Shown here: positions 48,585 through 56,285 of the stretch, one piece after another | Position numbering within the stretch: the stretch's first letter is position 1 | How the letters are laid out: each line of letters opens with the position of its first letter | Program-made: the position numbers and the translations under genes | Notes under the pieces: model-generated | What the model was told of the DNA's origin: nothing | Database searches by the model: none | Seen by the model: the letters and a program-made list of their open reading frames with translations, nothing else | Source of the DNA: UMGS1312 sp964631595 | Lineage (GTDB): Bacteria > Bacillota > Clostridia > Oscillospirales > CAG-272 | Reading direction: 5' to 3' | Length of the DNA: 64,000 bases | Assembly (NCBI GenBank): GCA_964631595.1 | Contig: CAZVXL010000003.1 | Location: forward strand, 1-64,000

Positions 48585-48613
48585 TTGACAAACCTATGTT
48601 CGCGTGATACAAT
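48585..48613 (+). promoter_or_regulatory. Sigma-A promoter of dinB
   Basis: TTGACA (48585-48590), 17-bp spacer, extended -10 TGATACAAT with TACAAT at 48608-48613. Its position supports the GTG 48649 start rather than an ATA/ATG-like start at 48604. No clear LexA box was seen. Confidence 0.8.
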
Positions 48614-48648
48614 ACGCATTAGAAACAAGTGTTCGGAGGTATTCTGTC

Positions 48649-49803
48649 GTGCGAACGGTGCTTCATTGCGATATGAACAATTACTTTGCCTCGGTGGAGA
48701 CTGTCGATATGCCGCAGCTCGCCAACGTGCCCATGGCAGTGTGCGGAGATCCGAGATTGCGGCACGGGATCGTTTTGGCGAAAAACGAGCTTGCGAAGAA
48801 ATACGGTGTCTCCACCGGAGAGACGATCGGCGCGGCAAGGCTGAAATGCCCCAGGCTTGTCATCGTTCCGCCGCATTACAGAAAATATCACGCCTACACC
48901 GATATCACAAGGTCTATATTCAGGCGCTTTTCCTCGGAGGTATACCCCTACGGCATGGACGAGGCTTGGCTGGTGCTCCCCGAGGGTACTCCGCAAAAGG
49001 CGGGAGCATTTGTGGCGGATGAGCTGAGGCGCACGATAAAAAAAGAGCTGAGGATCACCGCCTCCGTCGGGGTGAGCTTCAATTACGTATTTTCAAAGCT
49101 TGCCTCCGATATGCAAAAGCCGGATGCCACGACACAGCTCCCGCCCGAGCTCATGCGCGACGTGATATGGAAGCGCCCCGCCTCCGAGCTTTTGTTCGTC
49201 GGGAAGGCGACTGACAGAACACTCGGTCAGCTCGGGCTTCACACCATCGGGGATATCGCGCGGCAGGAGCCGTCCGTTTTGCAGAGTATTCTCGGAAAAA
49301 ACGGGAGAACTCTGTGGCGCTTCGCGAACGGGGACGATTCCGATTTCGATCCGAGCCTTGACGGTGAGGACGATATGAGATCCATTGGAAACAGCGTTAC
49401 ACCGCCGAAGGATATCCTTACTCATGCCGATGCCTCGGTATTTCTCTACGCCCTGAGCAGAGCCGTCTCCGACAGACTGCGCCGACGCGGGCTGAAGACC
49501 TCGTGCATATCCGTGAATGTCAGGCGTGAGGATTTTGTCAGATACACGAGGCAGTGTACCCTCATCAGACCGACGGACGACTGCAATGCGATATTTTTCC
49601 ACGCAGACGGGCTTCTCGCGAAAAATCACAACTGGTCAAAGGGGATAAGGAGCATCGGCATCGGGCTTGACAAGCTCTCGGGAGCCTACGGAGAGCAGCT
49701 TTGTATGTTTCCGGAGAGCTATCCCGTGCCTGCGGCAGCCGAGCGCTTGGCGGAGGTCTCAGAGAGGTTCGGCGGGATATCTCTTGAGAGAGATCGAGAT
49801 TGA
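48649..49803 (+). CDS. dinB: Y-family DNA polymerase (DinB/Pol IV type)
   Basis: A 384-residue translesion polymerase. Y-family motifs: HCDMNNYFASVE (metal-binding Asp), PHYRKYHAYTDIT, YGMDEAWL (second metal site; Trp where most have Tyr), AKLAS-like FSKLASDMQKP, and a little-finger domain from about residue 230. A short SKGIRSIGIGLDKL element lies near the end. It copies past damaged bases with low fidelity. GTG 48649 lies nine bases after GGAGG and downstream of the promoter. The stop codon (TGA at 49801-49803) overlaps the -35 box of the next gene. Confidence 0.93.
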   Translation: MRTVLHCDMNNYFASVETVDMPQLANVPMAVCGDPRLRHGIVLAKNELAKKYGVSTGETIGAARLKCPRLVIVPPHYRKYHAYTDITRSIFRRFSSEVYPYGMDEAWLVLPEGTPQKAGAFVADELRRTIKKELRITASVGVSFNYVFSKLASDMQKPDATTQLPPELMRDVIWKRPASELLFVGKATDRTLGQLGLHTIGDIARQEPSVLQSILGKNGRTLWRFANGDDSDFDPSLDGEDDMRSIGNSVTPPKDILTHADASVFLYALSRAVSDRLRRRGLKTSCISVNVRREDFVRYTRQCTLIRPTDDCNAIFFHADGLLAKNHNWSKGIRSIGIGLDKLSGAYGEQLCMFPESYPVPAAAERLAEVSERFGGISLERDRD

Positions 49804-49828
49804 CATACGATATTTTATATGATATAAT
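49800..49828 (+). promoter_or_regulatory. Sigma-A promoter of the dockerin protein gene
   Basis: TTGACA (49800-49805), 17-bp spacer, TATAAT (49823-49828), about 38 bp before the start codon. The -35 box overlaps the dinB stop codon. Confidence 0.87.
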
Positions 49829-49865
49829 TATGGGTGAAATTTTTATCTGTAAAGGCGGAGACATC

Positions 49866-51233
49866 ATGAAACTGAAAAACATCCTGTGTCTTATTCTCGC
49901 GCTTACCTGTGTTCTCGGCACTCTTTGCATCGGTTCCGGTGCGGAGGTGAATATTTCAAGCATTACCGAGTCTCTTGAGTACGAGATCATTGAATCGTAT
50001 TTTGATTCGTATTTGTTCTATGCGGAGTTTTGCTCCGGATATTTCTCCGAGGGAAATGCACCGTCGATGGACACGGTCCGTAATATGCTCACCTCCGACG
50101 TGATCATCGAATGTGATGAGTACTGTGTCAAGCCCGAGGATACATACAGCTTTGCCGTATATGAGATTCCTGCCGATATCTACGAGAGCATGGCGGCGCG
50201 GTACTTTGTAAAGAACGAGGCGCTCCTCGTGCATATGCGCGGATCCTCGTATTACAAAACGGACAAAGCCGAGCCGTACTACAGGATCGAGGTAGGCGGA
50301 GGCTTCGGAGGAGTGAGACCGAGCCTTGAGCTTTGCGGCTTAACGGTGCGTGAGAGCGACGGATGTATTTTAGCATACGGCTATCTTGTACAGGATTGGG
50401 TCGAGAGCGCAGACGACTTTATTCTCTACTCTCCCGACAGTGATGATATTGAGGGAGTGGATTACATCACTCTCGGCAGAAATTATTACGACGAATCCGG
50501 CAACATCGTATTCTCATACAAGCCGTGGAAGATCGTCGGAGCCGTAAGAAGCGCGTTCTCTGTAAACGAAGAAGCCGTATGTATCCGACTTCATTCCTAC
50601 GAAGAGATATCCGCCATTGATCTCCCCCCGATTCCGGAGCTTGACGTTACCGCTCCCGAGGAAGCTCTTTGCGCCTCCTTCGGCGGCGTGGCGGTCATCG
50701 AAAAAGACACCTTTGCCGAGGGTACCGTCATCGGCGGAGAATACGTCATCAATGACGTAGAGCTTGCCGCGGCGGGAGCGGCTCTTGCCGGTCACGGTAT
50801 GCTCGGAGGTCTTTTCAAGATCGAGGCAAGCAGACCCGACGGTACTCCCGCAGAGCCCAAGAAGCCGTTTACCGTTTGCTTCGATATTCCGTTCGGCTTC
50901 TGTGATGACGTTAAGATATACAGACTCTCGGGCAGCAACGAGGTGACGGAGCTTCCGACCGAGCTTATCGACGGATACCTGTCGGTATGCACCGAGATCA
51001 ACGCTCTCGGAAGATATGCCGTTGCGGGATCGCTGTACGGTGATGCAAACGGCGACAACGACATATCCCTCCCCGATATCACACTGATGCTCAAGTATCT
51101 TGCGAGCTGGGGCGTGGATATGAATCTCAAGGCCGGCGACGTCAACGCCGACGGCGACGTATCCCTCCCCGATATCACGCTGATGCTCAAGTATCTTGCA
51201 GGCTGGGACGTTTACTTCGGCGCACAGGGATAA
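49866..51233 (+). CDS. Secreted dockerin-domain protein
   Basis: A 455-residue exported protein. Residues 1-~25 are a signal peptide (MKLKN, LILALTCVLGTLC, cleavage after GSGA). The next ~365 residues are unrecognised and Tyr/Glu-rich, with some beta-rich stretches. The C-terminal ~65 residues hold two type-I dockerin repeats: GDANGDNDISLPDITLMLKY and GDVNADGDVSLPDITLMLKY, each with a calcium-binding loop and helix. The protein should bind a cohesin elsewhere in the genome. No catalytic domain is visible, so it is probably not a plain cellulosomal enzyme. It is followed by a strong terminator at 51249-51284. Confidence 0.88.
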   Translation: MKLKNILCLILALTCVLGTLCIGSGAEVNISSITESLEYEIIESYFDSYLFYAEFCSGYFSEGNAPSMDTVRNMLTSDVIIECDEYCVKPEDTYSFAVYEIPADIYESMAARYFVKNEALLVHMRGSSYYKTDKAEPYYRIEVGGGFGGVRPSLELCGLTVRESDGCILAYGYLVQDWVESADDFILYSPDSDDIEGVDYITLGRNYYDESGNIVFSYKPWKIVGAVRSAFSVNEEAVCIRLHSYEEISAIDLPPIPELDVTAPEEALCASFGGVAVIEKDTFAEGTVIGGEYVINDVELAAAGAALAGHGMLGGLFKIEASRPDGTPAEPKKPFTVCFDIPFGFCDDVKIYRLSGSNEVTELPTELIDGYLSVCTEINALGRYAVAGSLYGDANGDNDISLPDITLMLKYLASWGVDMNLKAGDVNADGDVSLPDITLMLKYLAGWDVYFGAQG

Positions 51234-51248
51234 TGATAAAAAACAATC

Positions 51249-51284
51249 GTGAGGGGTATGACTCGGTTCATACCCCTCACTTTT
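51249..51284 (+). terminator. Terminator of the dockerin gene
   Basis: GTGAGGGGTATGA (51249-51261) pairs with TCATACCCCTCAC (51268-51280), followed by TTTT. Confidence 0.88.
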
Positions 51285-51459
51285 ATGCAGGGACGCGATA
51301 TTTACGTCCGAAAAAAGCGATTTTCGCAATATTTTACATTTATTCTCCGTTCCCGTCTTGCCATATTCACAAAATCATGATAAAATTGACCTGTGTGTCC
51401 TACATTACCGCTTGTCCGCATATATTTTTATATAACTCACTCCGAAAGGCGGTATACCC

Positions 51460-52017
51460 ATGGACGATCTCGCAGATCCGCGCTGTGATATCCGCGGTGC
51501 GGGAGGGCGCAAGCCCTTTCGATGCTTCTATCTTCTTGCCGTGCTGTTTGCCGTATGCGCTGCACTCGGCATGAAGCTCTCTGAGGACACGGGTATGCTC
51601 TCGGGTCTTGAATTTTACGGTCGGTATGACGGGCTCCCCGACATACGCGTGCTCGGTGACCTTATCACGTATTTCGAAGCCGTTCTGAGCCGATCCGCCC
51701 CGTTTCTCATATCATCGGCAGTGCTCCTTATCCTGTCGTCCTCCTCCCTGCTCATGCCGGCGGGCTTTATTTATGCAGGTATAAAGGGCTTTATCGCAGG
51801 AGGCGCGCTCTGCCTTGTGCGGACTCCGTCCGAGCTCGCACAGCTCATACTGTACATCATCTCCGCGGTCGCGGGCTGTGTCATGTCCTCCGTCCTCATA
51901 TCGCTTCGAGGTAACGGAGACGGCACCGTCGGGACGTTTTTCAAGAAGGCATCGGTGCTTCTTTGCACCAATGGGGGATATGTCTTATGTGAGTTTATTC
52001 TCTCACTGATCATATAG
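51460..52017 (+). CDS. Small polytopic membrane protein, possibly SpoIIM-like
   Basis: A 185-residue protein with about five hydrophobic segments (FYLLAVLFAVCAALGMKL, PFLISSAVLLILSSSSLLM, AGFIYAGIKGFIAGGALCLV, LILYIISAVAGCVMSSVLIS, and the C-terminus LCEFILSLII). The internal AGIKGFIAGGAL segment and general size faintly resemble SpoIIM/stage II membrane proteins, but I cannot assign it firmly. The N-terminus is polar and Arg-rich. It is 45 bp upstream of the DUF624 gene and may share a transcript. RBS AAAGG lies ten bases before ATG. Confidence 0.7.
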   Translation: MDDLADPRCDIRGAGGRKPFRCFYLLAVLFAVCAALGMKLSEDTGMLSGLEFYGRYDGLPDIRVLGDLITYFEAVLSRSAPFLISSAVLLILSSSSLLMPAGFIYAGIKGFIAGGALCLVRTPSELAQLILYIISAVAGCVMSSVLISLRGNGDGTVGTFFKKASVLLCTNGGYVLCEFILSLII

Positions 52018-52062
52018 CCGCAGGCAGATCGCGGAAATATCAAAGCAAAAGAGGTGTAAAGC

Positions 52063-53082
52063 TTGAAGGATTACAAAAACGATTTCGATGAAAACGAAGA
52101 CATCGAGGAAGGCGCCGAAAACAAAAAGAAGAAATTCAAATTATTCCGCAATGTATACGATAAGGACGGTCCCGGTGTCGAAAAGGACGAAATAAAAGCC
52201 ATGGAGGATCCGTCGCTCATAAACTTTTTTAAGCTGGTCAAGCGGAAATTCGGGCGGCTCGTCTCCGTAAATGCGCTGTATCTGCTCGCCAATTTCCCGA
52301 TAATCTTCTTCCTTATCCAGATGTCCGGCTACGTTCGCACGGAATTTTCCGCCAATACGTACAGTATGTTCCCCGTCATATACGGCACGTCTCTCTTTGA
52401 GCCGTCCTCTCCCGCCGTGGCATCTCTCATGGGTATCTTCGGCAGAGTCACGACCGGATATGCACACACCACCCTTTCGATAATACTCATGCTCCTCTCC
52501 TTTCTTGTGGTATTCACCTTCGGCCCCGCCAACGTCGGTACCACCTATATCCTCAGAAACATGGCGCGTGAGGAGCCCGTATTCCTGTGGACGGATTTCA
52601 AGTACGCCATAAAGCGCAATATAAAGCAAGCTCTGCCGATGGGTATCATTGATGCCCTTCTGATCTTCCTCCTCGTTTACGATATCGCATGGTTCAACGT
52701 GAATATAGATCACAGCAGTCTTGTTACGCCGATGCTCATAATCTCATGGGCGGCTCTTTTGCTCTACTTCTTCATGCGGCTCTACATCTATCTGATGATC
52801 GTGACCTTCGATCTGAAGCTTACGAAGATACTGAAGAACGCGGCATTTTTCGCCATTCTCGGCTTCAAGCGCAATTTCATGGCTCTCGTCGGTATCGTTC
52901 TCATGACAGTGCTCACCCTCGGGCTTTGCATCTTCTTCCTGCCGATAGGAATAGTCATCCCGTTCACGATAATGTTCTCCCTCGGCGGCTTCATGGGAGT
53001 CTATGCCGCATACCCCAAGATCAAGCAAATAATGATAGATCCGTATTACGCCGAGCACCCCGACGAGGTGCCGAACGTATAA
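52063..53082 (+). CDS. YesL-like membrane protein (DUF624)
   Basis: A 339-residue protein. The first ~60 residues are acidic/Lys-rich and cytoplasmic. Five to six hydrophobic helices follow, with the DUF624 features FFKLVKRKFGRLVSVNALYL, GPANVGTTYILRNMAREEPV and FLWTDFKYAIKRNIKQALPM. Members often sit near carbohydrate-uptake genes but their function is unknown. It begins at a TTG codon behind AGAGGTG. A consensus promoter for the next gene lies just after its stop. Confidence 0.82.
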   Translation: MKDYKNDFDENEDIEEGAENKKKKFKLFRNVYDKDGPGVEKDEIKAMEDPSLINFFKLVKRKFGRLVSVNALYLLANFPIIFFLIQMSGYVRTEFSANTYSMFPVIYGTSLFEPSSPAVASLMGIFGRVTTGYAHTTLSIILMLLSFLVVFTFGPANVGTTYILRNMAREEPVFLWTDFKYAIKRNIKQALPMGIIDALLIFLLVYDIAWFNVNIDHSSLVTPMLIISWAALLLYFFMRLYIYLMIVTFDLKLTKILKNAAFFAILGFKRNFMALVGIVLMTVLTLGLCIFFLPIGIVIPFTIMFSLGGFMGVYAAYPKIKQIMIDPYYAEHPDEVPNV

Positions 53083-53107
53083 TACTCGCATATATCCGCC
53101 AAGGCTC

Positions 53108-53136
53108 TTGATTTTCCGCCGAAAATAGGGTATAAT
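53108..53136 (+). promoter_or_regulatory. Sigma-A promoter upstream of the Cys4 miniprotein and prfB
   Basis: TTGATT (53108-53113), 17-bp spacer, TATAAT (53131-53136). It leaves a leader of about 110 bases with several short GC-rich stems. Confidence 0.75.
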
Positions 53137-53254
53137 ATACGGAGGGCGGGAAAACGGCTCCGCGCATTTCCCGTGCGGTGCAAAGGCACCGTTTTACGGA
53201 CATTCGCCGCGGACTGTTCCGGCAACAGAGCTTTTCGGAAGCAGAGGTAATATT

Positions 53255-53467
53255 ATGTCAAGAAAGAAAGAGCAGGAGCTTGATCGCGCCTGTGTATACT
53301 GTGAAAACGCATCTCCGCTGACAGATCGCGATTTTATGCTTTGCAAAAGGCACGGTGTTGTCAGCGCAGGTCATCTGTGCCGCCGTTTTTCCTACGATCC
53401 GCTCAAAAGAGTCCCGATGCCGAGGAAGCGCATAAGCGCCGACACCGAGCTTCCTGAGCTGCCGTAG
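53255..53467 (+). CDS. Small Cys4 protein, probable zinc-binding
   Basis: A 70-residue basic protein. Four cysteines in the pattern CVYC...C...C (ACVYCENASPLTDRDFMLCK and GHLCRRFSYDPL) suggest a compact zinc-binding fold. The C-terminal part is proline- and Arg/Lys-rich (KRVPMPRKR). The gene has a good RBS (CAGAGGTAAT before ATG) and is 43 bp upstream of prfB. No function is known to me. Its position behind a strong promoter and the conserved Cys pattern argue that it is real. Confidence 0.72.
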   Translation: MSRKKEQELDRACVYCENASPLTDRDFMLCKRHGVVSAGHLCRRFSYDPLKRVPMPRKRISADTELPELP

Positions 53468-53510
53468 GTCTCATATACAAGTCACAAAGTCTACATCGGA
53501 GGATTTCACC

Positions 53511-54620
53511 TTGATAATCGCCATAGAAGAAGCAATGCACAAGCTAAACGCTTTCCGAGACAACGTCACGGAGCTTGCAAGCGCACTGAGAATAGACGAG
53601 CTGAGAGCCAAAGCTGATGAGCTTGAGGCATCCACTCAGGCTCCCGAATTTTGGAACGATCAGCAGAGCTCCGGCAAGGTATTGCAGGAGATAAAGCGTC
53701 TGCGCTCGAAGATCGAAAATTACGAAAAGCTTTCGCAAAAGCTGGAGGACGCCATCACTCTCGCAGAGCTCGCTCTTGAGGAGAACGACGAGAGCATGAC
53801 CGACGAGATCCTCTCCGAGGTCACTCAGATCGAAGCCGAGGAGGAGCGTCAGAGGATAGAGGTACTGCTCTCCGGCGAATACGACAAGAACAACGCCATC
53901 ATCAGCTTCCACCCCGGTGCGGGCGGCACCGAGGCGCAGGACTGGGCTCTCATGCTGTACCGTATGTACACGCGCTGGGGCGAAAAGCACGGCTACAACG
54001 TCAAGCTCATAGACTGGCTTGACGGAGAGGAGGCGGGCATCAAGAGTGCCACCATCACGGTGGAGGGCACCAACGCCTACGGCTATCTTAAAAGTGAGAA
54101 CGGCGTTCACAGGCTCGTCCGCGTATCGCCCTTCGACAGCTCGGGACGTCGCCACACCTCCTTCGCATCTGTTGAGGTAATGCCCGAATTCGACGACGAC
54201 AACACGATAGAGCTCCGCGACGAGGATCTTGAGATCACCGCTCACCGCTCCAGCGGCGCGGGCGGACAGCACATCAACAAGACCGACTCCGCGATCCGTA
54301 TAACTCACATTCCCACGGGAATAGTCGTGGGCTGTCAGACAGAGCGAAGCCAGCTTCAAAACAAGGAAACTGCGCTGAAGATGCTCAAGTCGAAGCTCAT
54401 GGAGATCAAGGAGCGCGAAAAGCTTGAGAAGATCGACGACATCAAGGGCATCAAGACCAACATTGAGTGGGGCGCACAGATACGTTCCTATGTATTCATG
54501 CCCTACACTCTCGCCAAGGATACCCGTACCTCATACGAAGACGGTAACATCCAAGCCGTCATGGACGGTGAGATCGACGGCTTCATCAACGCATATTTGA
54601 AGATGAACGCCGGTAAATAA
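53511..54620 (+). CDS. prfB: Peptide chain release factor 2
   Basis: A 369-residue class I release factor that recognises UGA and UAA. The stop-codon tripeptide SPF is in RVSPFDSSGRRHTSFASVEV, and the peptidyl-transferase GGQ motif is in SSGAGGQHINKTDSAIR. The N-terminal domain is a coiled coil. The reading frame is continuous from its start: the programmed +1 frameshift site (CUUUGA) seen near codon 25 in most bacteria is absent here (ALRIDELRAKADEL is read through). The start is TTG, eight bases after GGAGG. The downstream gene trmH follows a weak hairpin. Confidence 0.96.
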   Translation: MIIAIEEAMHKLNAFRDNVTELASALRIDELRAKADELEASTQAPEFWNDQQSSGKVLQEIKRLRSKIENYEKLSQKLEDAITLAELALEENDESMTDEILSEVTQIEAEEERQRIEVLLSGEYDKNNAIISFHPGAGGTEAQDWALMLYRMYTRWGEKHGYNVKLIDWLDGEEAGIKSATITVEGTNAYGYLKSENGVHRLVRVSPFDSSGRRHTSFASVEVMPEFDDDNTIELRDEDLEITAHRSSGAGGQHINKTDSAIRITHIPTGIVVGCQTERSQLQNKETALKMLKSKLMEIKEREKLEKIDDIKGIKTNIEWGAQIRSYVFMPYTLAKDTRTSYEDGNIQAVMDGEIDGFINAYLKMNAGK

Positions 54621-54639
54621 GAAAATAAAAATAAAACGG

Positions 54640-54667
54640 GGGGATCTCAGTCGCAGGCTGTATCCCC
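54640..54667 (+). terminator. Weak terminator hairpin after prfB
   Basis: GGGGAT (54640-54645) and ATCCCC (54662-54667) with a 16-base loop, followed by TTCTGTTTG. It may only attenuate read-through into the trmH-like gene. Confidence 0.4.
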
Positions 54668-54687
54668 TTCTGTTTGTGGAGAGCACT

Positions 54688-55473
54688 GTGAAAAAAGAAG
54701 CTTCCGGACAAGTGGATTCCCTCATTTTCGAGGGAATGACCTCCCTGAGAGCCGTGCTACGCTCAAATTCAAGAGAAATAAAGCAAGTTCTGTTCGATCG
54801 GGAGAAAACTAAAAAGAAAGCAAGAGAGCTTGATTTTATAAAGCAAATGAGCCGAGAGAGAGGCTTTGAGTCGGTACTCTGTGATAGGGAGCTCATCGAC
54901 TCCGTTGCCACGGGCACATCTCACGGAGGCGTTATCTTCGAATGTGGGGACAGAGAGCTTCCCGACATATCGCGCCTTCCCTCCGCTCCGCCGTCGGACG
55001 GTATCGACGGCTTTTACGTAATGCTCGACGGGATAGAGGATCCGTACAACTTCGGTTATGCTCTCAGGAGCATTTACGCTGCCGGTGCGGCAGGTGCGGT
55101 GCTGTCCCCCCGCAACTGGATGAGCGCCGCGGGAGTCGTGTGCAGAGCCTCCGCCGGAGCCTCCGAGCTGCTTCCTATGTACGTAGCCGAGCCGGAGGAG
55201 GCGGCAAGCTTCCTCAAAAGCATCGGATACACGATCGTCTGCGCGGGAATTCGCGATTCCGTATCCGTGTACGACTGCCGACTCACCACGCCGCTGCTTC
55301 TCATCGTCGGCGGCGAAAAAAGAGGGATATCCTCGAGACTGCTCTCTCTTGCCGACTGCGTTGTGCGGCTCGATTACGGGCGCCGCTTCTCCGGCTCCCT
55401 GTCCACCGCCTCCGCCGCCTCGATACTTGCATACGAGGTCATGCGGCAGTGCAAAGGACGTGACGCGCTTTAG
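54688..55473 (+). CDS. TrmH/SpoU family RNA 2'-O-methyltransferase
   Basis: A 261-residue SPOUT methyltransferase. The N-terminal ~85 residues are a substrate-binding domain (SLRAVLRSNSREIKQVLFDR). The catalytic part has the SPOUT motifs YVMLDGIEDPYNFGYALRSI (motif 1), LLLIVGGEKRGISSRLLSLAD (motif 2, the knot) and RLDYGRRFSGSLSTASAASI (motif 3). It methylates a ribose in rRNA or tRNA; the target site cannot be told from sequence. I use GTG 54688, which has GGAG six bases upstream; a GTG four codons earlier would include that RBS. Confidence 0.88.
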   Translation: MKKEASGQVDSLIFEGMTSLRAVLRSNSREIKQVLFDREKTKKKARELDFIKQMSRERGFESVLCDRELIDSVATGTSHGGVIFECGDRELPDISRLPSAPPSDGIDGFYVMLDGIEDPYNFGYALRSIYAAGAAGAVLSPRNWMSAAGVVCRASAGASELLPMYVAEPEEAASFLKSIGYTIVCAGIRDSVSVYDCRLTTPLLLIVGGEKRGISSRLLSLADCVVRLDYGRRFSGSLSTASAASILAYEVMRQCKGRDAL

Positions 55474-55526
55474 AGCATACCGCGCTCCGCGACGTCTCAG
55501 ACCCCACATAAACCTCGGAGGTTCAA

Positions 55527-56084
55527 ATGAGTTTTTTTGAAATACTTCTGCTTGCCGCAGGGCTTTCAATGGATGCCTTTGCCGTATCTGTCTGCAAGGG
55601 ACTCTCCGTAAGTCGCGTGAGCTTCAAGCATATGCTCAAATGCGGCATTTACTTCGGCTTCTTCCAAGCCATCATGCCGACTCTCGGCTTCTTCCTCGGA
55701 GAGAGCTTCGGAAAATACATAACCGCCGTCGATCACTGGGTGGTATTCGTCCTCCTGTGCATCATAGGCATCGGTATGATAAAGGAGTCCTTTGAGGAGG
55801 AGGAGCAATCGCCCGATTTCGGTATGCGCGCCATGTTTCTCCTTGCGCTTGCGACGAGCATTGACGCTCTCGCCGCGGGACTGACGCTCTCCTTTCTCTC
55901 CGTGCCGATCCTCAAGGCGGCACTGACGATAGGCATTGTCACCTTCGCCTTTTCCGCCGTCGGAGTCAAGCTCGGAAATCTTTTCGGCTCAAGGTACAAG
56001 ACGATCTCCGAGCGCATCGGCGGAGGAATACTGATCTTCATGGGTCTGAAAATACTGCTTGAGCATCTCGGCTTTATCTCATAG
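55527..56084 (+). CDS. mntP: Manganese efflux pump MntP
   Basis: A 185-residue membrane protein with six hydrophobic helices. The two family repeats are clear: GLSMDAFAVSVCKGLSV in helix 1 and ATSIDALAAGLTLSFL in helix 4, each with the Asp needed for Mn2+ transport. The acidic loop FEEEEQSPDF separates the halves. It is 53 bp after the trmH-like gene; no yybP-ykoY Mn2+ riboswitch fits in that gap. RBS GGAGG lies before ATG. Confidence 0.94.
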   Translation: MSFFEILLLAAGLSMDAFAVSVCKGLSVSRVSFKHMLKCGIYFGFFQAIMPTLGFFLGESFGKYITAVDHWVVFVLLCIIGIGMIKESFEEEEQSPDFGMRAMFLLALATSIDALAAGLTLSFLSVPILKAALTIGIVTFAFSAVGVKLGNLFGSRYKTISERIGGGILIFMGLKILLEHLGFIS

Positions 56085-56162
56085 CAGTGCTTTCGCGCAC
56101 GGGCAAGGCCCCGACGAGCCCGACACTTTTCGCGCCTTCTCGCAAAATTCACATTTAATACA

Positions 56163-56191
56163 TTGAATAATGACAGTTTTTGTGATATAAT
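56163..56191 (+). promoter_or_regulatory. Sigma-A promoter of the LTA-synthase-like gene
   Basis: TTGAAT (56163-56168), 17-bp spacer, extended -10 TGATATAAT with TATAAT at 56186-56191. The transcript would begin near 56198, so translation must start at 56286 and not at the TTG at 56163. Confidence 0.85.
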
Positions 56192-56285
56192 TTTGAATTA
56201 CGCGGCGGGATGTCAGTTCTCGGCACCTTATCCGTCGCCACACAAGACAGGCTTTATGCCGATTTTAACGAAAGGTTTTGAGTCG

